Shown: in pieces, positions 33,163 through 44,065 of the stretch | How the letters are laid out: every line of letters begins with the position of its first letter | Position numbering within the stretch: position 1 is the first letter of the stretch | Translations under genes and position numbers: made by a program | Source of the DNA: Sphingopyxis macrogoltabida | GTDB lineage: Bacteria > Pseudomonadota > Alphaproteobacteria > Sphingomonadales > Sphingomonadaceae | NCBI GenBank assembly: GCA_003241685.1 | Contig: QFPJ01000020.1 | Span: 1 to 57,552 of the forward strand | Length of the DNA stretch: 57,552 nucleotides | Reading direction: 5' to 3' | Notes under the pieces: model-generated | The model's input: only the letters and a program-made list of their open reading frames with translations | Told to the model about the DNA's origin: nothing | Database searches by the model: none

Positions 33163-34116
33163 TTACCTTTTCTCGAACCGCGTCAGTCCCGCGCCCAGGT
33201 CGTTCGCCCCGATCGCCAGCGCCTCGCCGCTCCAGTCGGCGACGAACACCGACTTGCGGCCCATGCCGTCGGGCAGGCTCGCCCGGTTCGCTTCGATTGC
33301 CAGACCGCGCGACGGATTCTTGCGCTCCTCGGCGGCGACCGCGATCAGCGCCGAATAATTTTCCTTGTCGCGGCCCTGCACGAACAGATTGTTCGCGATG
33401 CGCCCGACCGAACCCGACGGCAGGTCGATCATATAATTGGTCCCGGTCCCCTGCGTGTCGTCGAAGCTGTTGCCGGCGATGTCGACATTGATCGCGCGCG
33501 TTTTCAGATAATGGCCGCCGCTGCCCTTTTCGAAGCGCGTGTTGCGGACGATCACGCGGCCATAGATGCCGGTATAGACGCTGTGCGCGCAGCTAAGGCC
33601 CCGGTCGCAGCGGCCGAGGCGCGAAAAGGTCGAACGGTCGATCGTCAGCGTCGCTTCGGGATCGTCGGCGGTCAAAATGCCTTCCTCGCTGTTCCGAAAC
33701 AGGCTGTTGATCACGTCCAGGCTGCTGGTTTCCAGCCGGATGCCCGCGCCATTGCCGTCGGGCACGCGCATGTTCTGGAACACCAGCCCGTCGACGCGCG
33801 CACCGTCGCCGCGCAGCACCAGCGCCGCCTTCTGCTCGCACGCGACGCCGTCGAAGATCGCGCGGCCGGGTTCGGCCGCGACAAAGGCCACGCGCCCGGC
33901 GGTCTGGACCGCGCAGTCGCGGTGATAGCCCGGCGCGATGCGGATCGTGCCCTCGCCCTCGCCGATCGCGTCGATCGCATCCTGCAGGCGATTATAGCCG
34001 CGTCCATCGACGCTGTAGGGCGCGCCGCCGCTCTGCGCGGGCAGCGGCGCCGGCGCGAACAGCAGCGGAAGGGCGAGCAGCGGCAGCAACGGCCGGCGGA
34101 ACAACAGGGTCATCAT
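33163..34116 (-). CDS. Exported right-handed beta-helix protein
   Basis: About 317 residues with a signal peptide (MMTLLFRRPLLPLLALPLLF). The mature part begins with GRGYNRLQDAIDAIGEGEGTIRIAPG, the typical start of parallel beta-helix proteins of the pectate-lyase type, and continues with repeated rungs such as GARVDGLVFQNMRVP, SSLDVINSLFRNSEEG and RAINVDIAGNSFDDT. It could bind or cleave polysaccharide at the cell surface. There is no clear catalytic set. The long frame upstream of the ATG lacks a signal and is not used. It follows metH on the same strand. Confidence 0.82.
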   Translation of the reverse strand: MMTLLFRRPLLPLLALPLLFAPAPLPAQSGGAPYSVDGRGYNRLQDAIDAIGEGEGTIRIAPGYHRDCAVQTAGRVAFVAAEPGRAIFDGVACEQKAALVLRGDGARVDGLVFQNMRVPDGNGAGIRLETSSLDVINSLFRNSEEGILTADDPEATLTIDRSTFSRLGRCDRGLSCAHSVYTGIYGRVIVRNTRFEKGSGGHYLKTRAINVDIAGNSFDDTQGTGTNYMIDLPSGSVGRIANNLFVQGRDKENYSALIAVAAEERKNPSRGLAIEANRASLPDGMGRKSVFVADWSGEALAIGANDLGAGLTRFEKR

Positions 34117-34209
34117 GCCGCGCCCATAACCGATTTGGCGCCGCCAGTCGTTCGCGAAGCTGGTTAACCCCGCGCCTGTCCCCATATCGGACAGGCGCGG
34201 GGCGTGTCG

Positions 34210-36831
<2,622 letters not shown>

Positions 36832-36846
36832 GATCTTCTTTTCAAT

Positions 36847-36944
36847 CCCCTCCCCTTCAGGGGAGGGGTTGGGGTGGGGTTTATCGGAGTAGCGCAAGGT
36901 CGCGAGACCCCACCCCCCCCGGCCCCTCCCCTGAAGGGGAGGGG
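36847..36944. repeat. Paired palindromic repeats (CCCCTCCCCT type)
   Basis: Two 22-base palindromic units, CCCCTCCCCTTC/AGGGGAGGGG at 36847-36868 and a nearly identical unit at 36923-36944, with complementary GGGGTGGGGT and ACCCCACCCC stretches between them. The whole folds as one long hairpin between the two metH genes. This is a repeat family common between sphingomonad genes. It may reduce expression of the downstream gene relative to the upstream one. Confidence 0.85.
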
Positions 36945-36951
36945 TGAAATG

Positions 36952-37998
36952 TCACGCCGCCATGGTGAAAGGTTCCAGCCCGGCCAGCCGCGTCTGCACG
37001 GGCACCTTGGGGATCGCCCGTCCGGGCAGCCCTTGAACCGCCTTCGCCATCGCGGCGATGTGAGCGGGCGTCGATCCGCAGCAGCCGCCGAGGATGTTCA
37101 CCTGGCCATGCCCCGCCCATTCCCCGACCAGCCCGGCGGTGGTGTCGGGCAATTCGTCATATTCGCCGAGTTCGTTGGGCAGACCCGCATTGGGATAGAC
37201 CATGATCAGCGTGTCGGCGATATCGCTGAGCGTCTTGACGTGCGGGCGAAGCTGCGTCGCGCCGAACGAGCAGTTGAGCCCGATCGTCAGCGGCCGCGCA
37301 TGGCGAACGGCGTGCCAGAAGGCCTCGACCGTATGGCCCGACAGGTTGCGGCCCGACAGGTCGGTCAGCGTCATCGACAACATGATCGGCAGGTCGCGGC
37401 CCAGCGCGTCCCCGGCCTCGATCGTCGCCATGATCCCGGCCTTGGCATTGAGCGTGTCGAAGATCGTTTCGATCAGGATGAAGTCCACCCCGCCCTCGAT
37501 CAGCGCGTCGATCTGTTCGCGGTACACCGCTTTCAAATGGTCGAAATCGATCTCGCGAAAGCCGGGATCGTTGACATCCGGCGACAGCGATAGCGTCTTG
37601 TTCGTCGGGCCGATCGCGCCCGCGACGAAGCGCGGCCGCCCATCCTTCGCCTGAAACTCGTCGGCGACGCGCCGCGCCAGCCTGGCGCTCTCGACGTTGA
37701 TCTCGCGCACCAGATGTTCGGCGCCATAATCGGCCTGGCTGATCCGGTTGGCACTGAAGGTGTTCGTCTCGGCAATGTCCGCGCCCGCCTCGAAATAGGC
37801 GCGATGAATGCTCTCGGGCACATCGGGCCGCGTCAGCGCGAGGATGTCGTTATTGCCCTTCTGATCATGCGACAGCCCCAGCGTGCCGGCATAGTCGGCT
37901 TCGGACAATTTCCAGTTCTGGATTTCGGTCCCGAACGCACCGTCGGTGATCAGGATGCGATCTTTCGCGGCGGCCAACAAGGCTTCACGGGCGGTCAT
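36952..37998 (-). CDS. metH: Homocysteine S-methyltransferase module of methionine synthase
   Basis: A 348-residue protein with the zinc-dependent homocysteine-binding barrel: start LITDGAFGTEIQNWKLSEAD, then DIAETNTFSANRISQADYG, IGPTNKTLSLSPDV and the zinc cysteines in GLNCSFGA and NILGGCCGSTPAHI. It provides the first module of MetH and must act with the cobalamin protein encoded downstream. The start ATG overlaps the stop of metF by four bases. Expression and function together with metF give methyl transfer from 5-methyltetrahydrofolate to homocysteine. Confidence 0.95.
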   Translation of the reverse strand: MTAREALLAAAKDRILITDGAFGTEIQNWKLSEADYAGTLGLSHDQKGNNDILALTRPDVPESIHRAYFEAGADIAETNTFSANRISQADYGAEHLVREINVESARLARRVADEFQAKDGRPRFVAGAIGPTNKTLSLSPDVNDPGFREIDFDHLKAVYREQIDALIEGGVDFILIETIFDTLNAKAGIMATIEAGDALGRDLPIMLSMTLTDLSGRNLSGHTVEAFWHAVRHARPLTIGLNCSFGATQLRPHVKTLSDIADTLIMVYPNAGLPNELGEYDELPDTTAGLVGEWAGHGQVNILGGCCGSTPAHIAAMAKAVQGLPGRAIPKVPVQTRLAGLEPFTMAA

Positions 37999-38936
37999 GC
38001 GGCTTTCTCCGTGGCGTTGATCACCGCCGGGCGCAGCCCGAGCAGATGGCAGATGGCGTAGCTGAGTTCCGCGCGGTTCAGCGTGTAGAAGTGAAAGTCG
38101 CGCACACCCCCGGCATAGAGGCGGCGGCACATTTCCGCCGCAACGGTCGCGGCGACCAGCTGGCGCGCCGCCGGATGATCGTCCAGCCCTTCGAACAGGG
38201 CGACCATCCATGCGGGAATGGCGGTGCCGCACATGTCGGCCATCCGCCGCGTCTGCGACACATTCGACACCGGAAGGATGCCGGGAATGATCGGCGCGTC
38301 GATCCCGGCCGCCGCCGCCGCATCGCGAAAGCGCAGAAAGGCATCGGGCGAAAAGAAGAATTGGGTGATCGCCCGGTCGCCGCCGGCATCGATCTTGCGC
38401 TTCAGATGGTCGAGATCGGCCTGCGGACAGTCGGCATCGGGGTGCACCTCGGGATAGGCGGCGACCGAAATGTCGAACGGCGCGATCGCCTTCAAACCGG
38501 CGATCAGGTCGATCGTGTTGGCATAGCCTTCCGGGTGGGCCCGATACGGACCGCCGCCCGGCACATCGCCGCGCAGCGCCACGATATGCCGCACCCCCGC
38601 GTCCCAATAGGCCTGCGCCACCTCGTCGATTTCGGCCCGCGACGCCTCGACGCAGGTCAGGTGGGCGGCGGGCGGCACCGCGCTTTCGGCGGCGATCCGC
38701 GCGACGGTCGCATGGGTGCGCTCGCGGGTCGAACCGCCAGCACCATAGGTGACCGACACGAAACGCGGCGCCAGGGGTTCGAGCGTGCGGAACGTGTCCC
38801 ACAGCTGCCCCTCCATCTTCTCCGTCTTGGGCGGGAAAAATTCGAAGCTGACGCCGATGTCGCCGTCGAGATTGGCGAACAGCGGCGATGCCGCCGCGCG
38901 GCGCGCTTCCGCCAGAGAGTCGAGGGGGGTGGTCAT
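37995..38936 (-). CDS. metF: Methylenetetrahydrofolate reductase
   Basis: A 313-residue FAD-binding TIM-barrel enzyme that reduces 5,10-methylene-THF to 5-methyl-THF for MetH. Motifs: VSFEFFPPKTEKMEGQLW near residue 28, FVSVTYGAGGSTRERTHA near 58, IVALRGDVPGGG near 118, and TQFFFSPDAFLRFRD near 193. The length fits the bacterial class without a regulatory domain. The start overlaps the stop of the upstream regulator by four bases; the stop overlaps the homocysteine module, so the three genes are tightly coupled. Confidence 0.96.
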   Translation of the reverse strand: MTTPLDSLAEARRAAASPLFANLDGDIGVSFEFFPPKTEKMEGQLWDTFRTLEPLAPRFVSVTYGAGGSTRERTHATVARIAAESAVPPAAHLTCVEASRAEIDEVAQAYWDAGVRHIVALRGDVPGGGPYRAHPEGYANTIDLIAGLKAIAPFDISVAAYPEVHPDADCPQADLDHLKRKIDAGGDRAITQFFFSPDAFLRFRDAAAAAGIDAPIIPGILPVSNVSQTRRMADMCGTAIPAWMVALFEGLDDHPAARQLVAATVAAEMCRRLYAGGVRDFHFYTLNRAELSYAICHLLGLRPAVINATEKAA

Positions 38937-39925
38937 GCCGCGAACCTTTTACGTTGGCCGTCGTCGTCGTGGACGCCCGGCTGTTGATCTTCATCGCTCC
39001 GGCGGCGCCCGAGCCAGAGCTTTACCGCCAGTTCGCCGCCTTCCAGCGTCTGGGCGGTTTCGAGCAGCAGGCCCGCCGAGGCGAACCAGCCGCGAATCTG
39101 CGCGTCCGAGAAACCGAGTCGCGCGTGCGCCGCTACGGTCCGCAGATCCTCGTCCTCATGCGGGGCGAAATCGACGATCAGCAAATGACCGCCGCCGCGC
39201 AGCACGCGCCCCGCCTCCGCGATCACCCGGTCGGGTTCCTGCGCGAAATGCAGCGCCTGATGGATGACGACGCTGTCGATACAGGCATCGCCGATCGGCA
39301 GATGCAGGAAATCGCCCTGCACCAGATCGATCGGCACGCCCTGTTCGGCCAGTTTCGCGCGCGCGATCCGTAACATTTCGGGGCTGCGGTCGAGTGCGGT
39401 GATACGGCGCGCGGTCGGCGCGAAGATTTCGGCCATGCGGCCGGTGCCGGTCCCGATGTCGAGCAGATGGCCCAGCTTGCGATTGTGCATCATCGCCAGC
39501 ATCGCCGCCTCCACCTCGCTTTCCGCGACATGGCGCGACCGGATCGCGTCCCATTCGGCGGCATGGTCGGCGAAATAGCGTTCGGCCGCCGCGGCCCGTT
39601 CGGCGCGGATCGCCGTCAGGCGCCGCGCATCATGCGCGATGACCAGCGCCTCGCGCGCCGAAAAGGGCCAGCTTTCGGCCTGACGGATGATATCCCCGAC
39701 CGCGCCGCCCTGCGCCACGCGCAGGAAAACCCAGCTTCCCTCGCGCCGCCGTTCGATGATCCCGGCCTCGACCAATATGCGGACATGGCGCGATACGCGC
39801 GGCTGGCTTTGCTCCAGCACGATCGCCAGTTCGCCTATCGCCAGTTCCATCTCGCGCAACAGGGCGACGACTCGCAAGCGCGTCGGGTCGGCCAAGGCCC
39901 TGAAAATGTCGAGAAGCGCGTTCAC
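38933..39925 (-). CDS. ArsR-family regulator fused to SAM-dependent methyltransferase (SahR-like)
   Basis: About 330 residues. The first 85 are an ArsR winged helix (NALLDIFRALADPTRLRVVA, LEQSQPRVSRHVRILVEAGI). From about residue 150 a class I methyltransferase fold follows (HLLDIGTGTGRMAEIFAP, ALDRSPEMLRIARAKL, IHQALHFAQEPDRV). ArsR-MTase fusions next to metF/metH are known as candidate regulators of SAM recycling; the methyltransferase domain could sense SAM or S-adenosylhomocysteine. I prefer the GTG start at VNALLDIF because the longer ATG frame would span the promoter and operator. It is the first gene of the metF-metH operon. Confidence 0.88.
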   Translation of the reverse strand: MNALLDIFRALADPTRLRVVALLREMELAIGELAIVLEQSQPRVSRHVRILVEAGIIERRREGSWVFLRVAQGGAVGDIIRQAESWPFSAREALVIAHDARRLTAIRAERAAAAERYFADHAAEWDAIRSRHVAESEVEAAMLAMMHNRKLGHLLDIGTGTGRMAEIFAPTARRITALDRSPEMLRIARAKLAEQGVPIDLVQGDFLHLPIGDACIDSVVIHQALHFAQEPDRVIAEAGRVLRGGGHLLIVDFAPHEDEDLRTVAAHARLGFSDAQIRGWFASAGLLLETAQTLEGGELAVKLWLGRRRSDEDQQPGVHDDDGQRKRFAA

Positions 39926-39933
39926 GAACCAAC

Positions 39934-39953
39934 ATATAAAGCTTTCTTTATAT
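39934..39953. promoter_or_regulatory. Operator ATATAAAG-N4-CTTTATAT of the SAM-cycle operon
   Basis: A perfect 8-bp inverted repeat, eight bases upstream of the regulator's start codon, in an otherwise GC-rich region. Its shape fits ArsR-family operators (AT-rich symmetric arms), and its position implies autoregulation together with metF and both metH genes. I know of SAM-cycle operators of this AT-rich type in proteobacteria, but have not compared the consensus. Confidence 0.75.
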
Positions 39954-40033
39954 CCGGTCAACCGAACGCGAAGCCGCTTGAGAGGCGGCGCCAGCGAGCC
40001 GGTGGACGCGAATGCGACGAATCGCAAGCCCGC

Positions 40034-40068
40034 TTTCCAAAAAGGGCGTTGCACGCGGTTTTTGGAAA
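40034..40068. other. Long hairpin upstream of small lipoprotein
   Basis: Perfect 10-bp arms TTTCCAAAAA and TTTTTGGAAA, with an inner stem GCGT-TGC-ACGC. The A5/T5 tracts around the GC stem would fit a bidirectional terminator or a protein-binding site. It lies 93 bases before the lipoprotein start and 109 bases from the divergent regulator start. Confidence 0.6.
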
Positions 40069-40160
40069 CGGTAATTCTGCGAGCGATTGGCAATTTGCCG
40101 GATCGAATTGTTCGTATCCGTATGCCGGTCGATCAGTTCAATCGAGAGGGGTATTCCCAT

Positions 40161-40475
40161 ATGAAGAAGTCGATCACTCTGTCGCTCGTCCTCGCCACCT
40201 CGCTGGGCCTCGCCGCGTGCGCCGAAAAGGCTGCCGACGAAGCGGCGACCACCGACACGACCGAAACGGTCGAAGGCGCTGCCGACGGCGCGATGGAAGC
40301 GGCTGAAGGCGCCGCCGACGCGGCCGCCACGGCGACCGACGCCGCCGCCACCGCGACCGACGCCGCTGCTGCGGGCGATGCCGCGACCGCGACCGACAAG
40401 GCCGCCGAAGCTGCCGGCGCTGCCCAGGAAGCGACCGACGCTGCCAAGGCTGCCGTCGAAGAAGCCAAGAAGTAA
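40161..40475 (+). CDS. Small Ala-rich lipoprotein A
   Basis: A 104-residue protein. The signal peptide ends in the lipobox LGLAAC (Cys20), so the mature protein should be a lipid-anchored envelope protein. The rest is almost entirely Ala, Asp, Thr, Glu and Lys, with repeated ATDAA and EGAADAA units that predict a long amphipathic helix. Composition resembles late-embryogenesis-like or stress-related periplasmic proteins. It is related to lipoprotein B downstream in design. GAGAGGGG lies upstream. Function is unknown. Confidence 0.8.
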   Translation: MKKSITLSLVLATSLGLAACAEKAADEAATTDTTETVEGAADGAMEAAEGAADAAATATDAAATATDAAAAGDAATATDKAAEAAGAAQEATDAAKAAVEEAKK

Positions 40476-40481
40476 GATTGT

Positions 40482-40501
40482 CCGGACCTTCGCCGGTCCG
40501 G
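40482..40501 (+). terminator. Hairpin after lipoprotein A
   Basis: CCGGACC-TTCGCC-GGTCCGG, a perfect 7-bp stem starting six bases after the stop codon. No T run follows, so it may stabilise or partially terminate the transcript. Confidence 0.5.
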
Positions 40502-40507
40502 CCATCA

Positions 40508-40531
40508 TTCAGACTGAACCATAAGTCTGAA
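40508..40531. promoter_or_regulatory. Inverted repeat TTCAGACT-N8-AGTCTGAA
   Basis: Perfect 8-bp arms immediately after the hairpin. The symmetry fits a dimeric regulator site for lipoprotein B or a second hairpin. No T run follows. Confidence 0.35.
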
Positions 40532-40558
40532 ACGGGGGGTCGTCGGCTTCGGCTGGCG

Positions 40559-40618
40559 GCCCTCTGTTCTTCGCGCCCCCTTTTATCCGCCCTCTGTTCT
40601 TCGCGCCCCCTTTTATCC
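40559..40618 (+). repeat. Perfect 30-bp tandem duplication
   Basis: The unit starting GCCCTCTGTTCTTCGCGCCC and ending CCTTTTATCC occurs twice with no mismatch between lipoproteins A and B. It does not encode protein. The perfect identity indicates a recent duplication. Confidence 0.95.
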
Positions 40619-40719
40619 ACGGCCGCCGGAACCGGTCCGGTTGCCAAGCGTTTCGACGACCGCTAGGTTTTTGGCCAGGGGTTGGCGCGCCGACCATCTG
40701 TACATCGAAAGGATTTCAT

Positions 40720-41049
40720 ATGCGTAAGTTCATCATCGCCTCGATGGCCGCTGCGGCTTTCAGCCTGACCGCCTGCTCGGAAACGACGCAGCAGGAAACG
40801 TCGGAAGCCGCCGACGCCATGGCGAATGACGCCGCCGCCGCCGGCGACGCAATGGCCGATGGCGCCGCCGATGCCGCCGATGCGACCGCCGCCGCGGCGA
40901 AGGACGCCGGCGCCGCCGTCGAAGGCGCAGCATCGGATGCGGGCAACGCCATCGAAGGCACGGTAAACGCCGCGGGCGACGCCGCGTCGAATGCCGGCGA
41001 CAAGATCGCCGCAGAAACCAAGAAGGCCGAAGCCAACGACAAGCAGTAA
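40720..41049 (+). CDS. Small Ala-rich lipoprotein B
   Basis: A 109-residue protein with a lipoprotein signal (FSLTAC, Cys19). The mature part is Ala/Asp-rich with a periodic pattern of GDAMADGAADAADAT and GNAIEGTVNAAGDAASNAGD, predicting an extended amphipathic helix or coiled coil. It is similar in build to lipoprotein A and likely a distant duplicate. GAAAGGA lies eight bases before the ATG. A strong terminator follows. Function is unknown; an envelope spacer or stress protein would fit the composition. Confidence 0.8.
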   Translation: MRKFIIASMAAAAFSLTACSETTQQETSEAADAMANDAAAAGDAMADGAADAADATAAAAKDAGAAVEGAASDAGNAIEGTVNAAGDAASNAGDKIAAETKKAEANDKQ

Positions 41050-41079
41050 GTCGCGGGCTGGCCTTCGGGCTGATAGAGA

Positions 41080-41110
41080 GGGGCTCCATCCTGCCGGATG
41101 GGGCCCTTTT
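41080..41110 (+). terminator. Rho-independent terminator of lipoprotein B
   Basis: Stem GGGCTCCATCC / GGATGGGGCCC with loop TGCC and one G-T pair, directly followed by TTTT. It is 30 bases after the stop codon. Confidence 0.88.
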
Positions 41111-41134
41111 GCTTGGCATGAGGAGGGAGCGGAC

Positions 41135-41350
41135 ATGATCGGGGGAAAGATGCGCACCATATGGCTTGCGTCGTTGGCGCCGGCGCTTTTGCTGGGCGCC
41201 TGCAGCCGCACCGACAACGAACCCGGCCCCGGCGGCGTGACGGTCAGCGAAGCCAAGGCGCTCGACGATGCCGCGGCCATGCTGGAAAGCCGCGACGGCG
41301 ACGAGGCGACCGCACAAGCGTCGGCGGACGACGCCCCCGCCGCGAAATAA
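41135..41350 (+). CDS. Small lipoprotein, hypothetical
   Basis: A 71-residue protein with signal peptide and lipobox (LLLGAC, Cys23), preceded by AGGAGG at ideal spacing. The mature part is about 48 residues, hydrophilic and acidic (RTDNEPGPGGVTVSEAKALD). The TVSEA-ALDDAA-ML pattern recurs in short sphingomonad lipoproteins without a known function. It is convergent with the glutamine cyclotransferase gene, which ends 24 bases away. Confidence 0.75.
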   Translation: MIGGKMRTIWLASLAPALLLGACSRTDNEPGPGGVTVSEAKALDDAAAMLESRDGDEATAQASADDAPAAK

Positions 41351-41374
41351 TCCGCCCGCCCAGGGGTCGCGACC

Positions 41375-42139
41375 CTAGCGGCAGTCGGCCAGCGCGATCT
41401 CGTAGAGTTTCGGCCAATATTTGCCGGTCACGAACAAGCGCTTCTTCTTCGCATCCCAGGCGATGCCGTTGAGCACGCTGTCGCCCCCGGTCGCGCCGGC
41501 GTCCTGTTTCAAACCCGACAGATCGACGAAGGAGCGGACCTCGCCGCTGGCGGGATCGATCCGCACGATCATGTCGGTCATCCAGACATTGGCCCAGATC
41601 TCGCCGCCCACCGTCTCCAGCTCGTTGAGCATCGCCAGCGGCCGGCCGCCGAAGCGCACCGTCACGCGCCGCTGCTGTGTCATCGTCGCGGGATCGAAGA
41701 AGCGCAGGTCCGCCGTCCCGTCGCTCAGCACCAGCCGGTCCTCGACCATCGTCACGCCCCAGCCCTCGCCATCGTAGCGAAAACCGCCCGTGCGTTTCAG
41801 ATCCCTGATCGACCAGCGATGCCCCGCCCCGCCGCGCCAGGTCACGCCGATGATCTGGTCGCCCCAGCGCGTGATGCCCTCGCCAAACTGATCGGCGGGA
41901 AGTTTCGTCTGCGCCAGCGCCTTGCCGGTCGCAAGGTCGAGCCGCGCGACGCGCGAGGCGCCATATTGGCCGGTGCCTTCGTAAAGATGCCCGTCGCTCC
42001 AGAACAGGCCCTGGGTGAAGCTGGTCGCGTCGTGCGGATAGCGGTGCACGATGCGATAGCCGCAGCGTTCGATGGGCGGCGGGGCAGCGGCCGCGGACTG
42101 CGGTACGGCGAGCATGGCGAAGGCAAAGACGAACATCAT
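41375..42139 (-). CDS. Exported glutaminyl-peptide cyclotransferase
   Basis: A 254-residue protein with a signal peptide (residues 1-18, PQSAAAAPPP). It matches the plant/bacterial type glutamine cyclotransferase, a five-bladed beta-propeller: YPHDATSFTQGLFWSDGHLYEGTGQYGASRV, QTKLPADQFGEGITRWGDQI, TVGGEIWANVWMTDMIVRIDP and the C-terminal GDSVLNGIAWDAKKKRLFVTGKYWPKLYE. It converts N-terminal Gln to pyroglutamate in the periplasm. The frame extends upstream, but the tandem ATG ATG before the signal peptide is the likely start. Confidence 0.92.
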   Translation of the reverse strand: MMFVFAFAMLAVPQSAAAAPPPIERCGYRIVHRYPHDATSFTQGLFWSDGHLYEGTGQYGASRVARLDLATGKALAQTKLPADQFGEGITRWGDQIIGVTWRGGAGHRWSIRDLKRTGGFRYDGEGWGVTMVEDRLVLSDGTADLRFFDPATMTQQRRVTVRFGGRPLAMLNELETVGGEIWANVWMTDMIVRIDPASGEVRSFVDLSGLKQDAGATGGDSVLNGIAWDAKKKRLFVTGKYWPKLYEIALADCR

Positions 42140-42238
42140 CGCCGCCAAGCTATGGCCGACAGCATGAACTGGCAATGGCTCGCCCGCCCCATTTCGTCTT
42201 GTCGCACCTTCGCCGGATAGATCCCGGATCAAGCCTGT

Positions 42239-42256
42239 CCTGAACTTGTCGAAGGG
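42239..42256. repeat. Fragment of an intergenic repeat (CCTGAACTTGTCGAAGGG)
   Basis: This 18-base sequence is a segment I recognise from widespread intergenic repeats of sphingomonads and related bacteria. It stands alone here without its inverted partner, next to the groEL terminator. Confidence 0.5.
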
Positions 42257-42270
42257 TTCAGCTGACGATG

Positions 42271-42303
42271 AAAAAAGGGCCGGCGCATTTCTGCCCCGGC
42301 CCC
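42271..42303 (-). terminator. Rho-independent terminator of groEL
   Basis: On the minus strand the stem GGGCCGG / CCGGCCC is followed by six T. It starts 37 bases after the groEL stop and would end the groES-groEL transcript. Confidence 0.9.
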
Positions 42304-42339
42304 TTCCTTATTCGACTGAGCGCCGAACGATACGGACTT

Positions 42340-43983
42340 TTAGAAGTCCATGCCGCCCATGCCGCCCATGCCGCCCGGCATCGCGGGAACGGCCGACTTG
42401 TCTTCCGGCAGCTCGCTGACAGCGGCTTCGGTGGTGATCAGCAGGCCCGACACCGACGCGGCGTCCTGAAGCGCGGTGCGCACGACCTTGGTCGGGTCGA
42501 TGACGCCAGCGGCCTTCAGATTTTCATAAACGTCGGTCGCGGCGTTGAAGCCCTGATCCTGGTTGTTTTCGCGCAGCAGATTGCCGGCGACAACCGCACC
42601 GTCGTGGCCGGCGTTGGCTGCGATCTGGCGCAGCGGCGCTTCGATCGCCTTGCGGACGATGTCGATGCCGCGGGTCTGGTCGTCGTTGGCGCCCTTCAGC
42701 CCGTCGAGAGCCTTGGTCGCGTAGAGGAGCGCGGTGCCGCCACCGGGGACGATGCCTTCCTCGACCGCGGCGCGGGTCGCGTGCAGCGCGTCGTCGACGC
42801 GATCCTTGCGTTCCTTCACCTCGACCTCGGTCGCACCGCCGACCTTGATCACCGCAACGCCGCCGGCGAGCTTCGCCAGACGTTCCTGCAGCTTTTCGCG
42901 GTCGTAATCCGACGTGGTCGTTTCGATCTGGGCGCGGATCTGTTCGACGCGGCCCTTGATCGCTTCGGCTTCACCCGCACCGTCGACGATGGTGGTGTTG
43001 TCCTTGTCGATGGTGACGCGCTTGGCCTGGCCCAGCATGTTCAGCGTGACCGACTCGAGCTTGATGCCCAGGTCTTCGCTGATCATTTCGCCGGCGGTCA
43101 GGATCGCGATGTCCTGCAGCATCGCCTTGCGGCGATCGCCGAAGCCCGGCGCCTTGACGGCCGCGACCTTCAGGCCGCCGCGCAGGCGGTTGACGACGAG
43201 GGTCGCGAGCGCTTCGCCTTCGATATCCTCGGCGATGATCAGCAGCGGACGGCCCGACTGCACGACCGCTTCGAGGATCGGCAGCATCGACTGAAGGTTC
43301 GACAGCTTCTTTTCGAAGATCAGGATATAGGGATCGGCGAGTTCGACGATCATCTTTTCCGGGTTGGTGATGAAGTAGGGCGACAGATAGCCGCGGTCGA
43401 ACTGCATCCCTTCGACGACGTCGAGTTCGAATTCGAGACCCTTGGCTTCCTCGACCGTGATGACGCCTTCCTTGCCGACCTTTTCCATCGCTTCGGCGAT
43501 CTTTTCGCCGACTTCGGTGTCGCCGTTGGCCGAGATGATGCCGACCTGGGCGATTTCCGAATTGCCCGAAACCGGGGTCGAACGGCTGGCGAGATCCTCA
43601 ACGACCTTGGTGACAGCGAGGTCGATGCCGCGCTTCAGGTCCATCGGGTTCATGCCGGCGGCAACCGATTTCATGCCTTCGCGCACGATCGCCTGGGCCA
43701 GAACGGTCGCGGTGGTGGTGCCGTCGCCGGCCTTGTCGTTCGCCTTGCTGGCGACTTCGCGCAGCATCTGCGCGCCCATATTTTCGAACTTGTCCTTCAG
43801 TTCGATTTCCTTGGCGACGCTGACGCCGTCCTTGGTGATGCGGGGCGCGCCGAAGCTCTTGTCGATCACGACGTTGCGGCCCTTGGGGCCCAGCGTGACC
43901 TTGACGGCGTCGGCGAGGATGTCGACGCCCTTCAGGATGCGTTCGCGCGCGTCGCGCGAAAATTTAACGTCCTTGGCAGCCAT
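42340..43983 (-). CDS. groL: Chaperonin GroEL
   Basis: A 547-residue 60-kDa chaperonin, standard length. Conserved parts: VKVTLGPKGRNVV, the ATP site GDGTTTATVLAQAI (residues about 86-99), the apical domain with GYLSPYFITN, and the family signature AAVEEGIVPGGGTALL near residue 405. The C terminus ends in the GGM repeat (MPGGMGGMGGMDF). It folds proteins in the cytoplasm with GroES, encoded 82 bases upstream on the same strand. The pair is under CIRCE and RpoH-type control. Confidence 0.99.
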   Translation of the reverse strand: MAAKDVKFSRDARERILKGVDILADAVKVTLGPKGRNVVIDKSFGAPRITKDGVSVAKEIELKDKFENMGAQMLREVASKANDKAGDGTTTATVLAQAIVREGMKSVAAGMNPMDLKRGIDLAVTKVVEDLASRSTPVSGNSEIAQVGIISANGDTEVGEKIAEAMEKVGKEGVITVEEAKGLEFELDVVEGMQFDRGYLSPYFITNPEKMIVELADPYILIFEKKLSNLQSMLPILEAVVQSGRPLLIIAEDIEGEALATLVVNRLRGGLKVAAVKAPGFGDRRKAMLQDIAILTAGEMISEDLGIKLESVTLNMLGQAKRVTIDKDNTTIVDGAGEAEAIKGRVEQIRAQIETTTSDYDREKLQERLAKLAGGVAVIKVGGATEVEVKERKDRVDDALHATRAAVEEGIVPGGGTALLYATKALDGLKGANDDQTRGIDIVRKAIEAPLRQIAANAGHDGAVVAGNLLRENNQDQGFNAATDVYENLKAAGVIDPTKVVRTALQDAASVSGLLITTEAAVSELPEDKSAVPAMPGGMGGMGGMDF

Positions 43984-44065
43984 GATTGCTTCCTTCTAAA
44001 AAATCGCAGAAAACTGCGTAACTTCACTCTGAAATCGCGTTTCCGCCGCGGCGGAAAGCCTGTCC

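Noticed and set aside
40559..40618. Tandem repeat considered as a CRISPR remnant
   Set aside because: The two 30-bp units are adjacent with no spacer and no cas gene is near.
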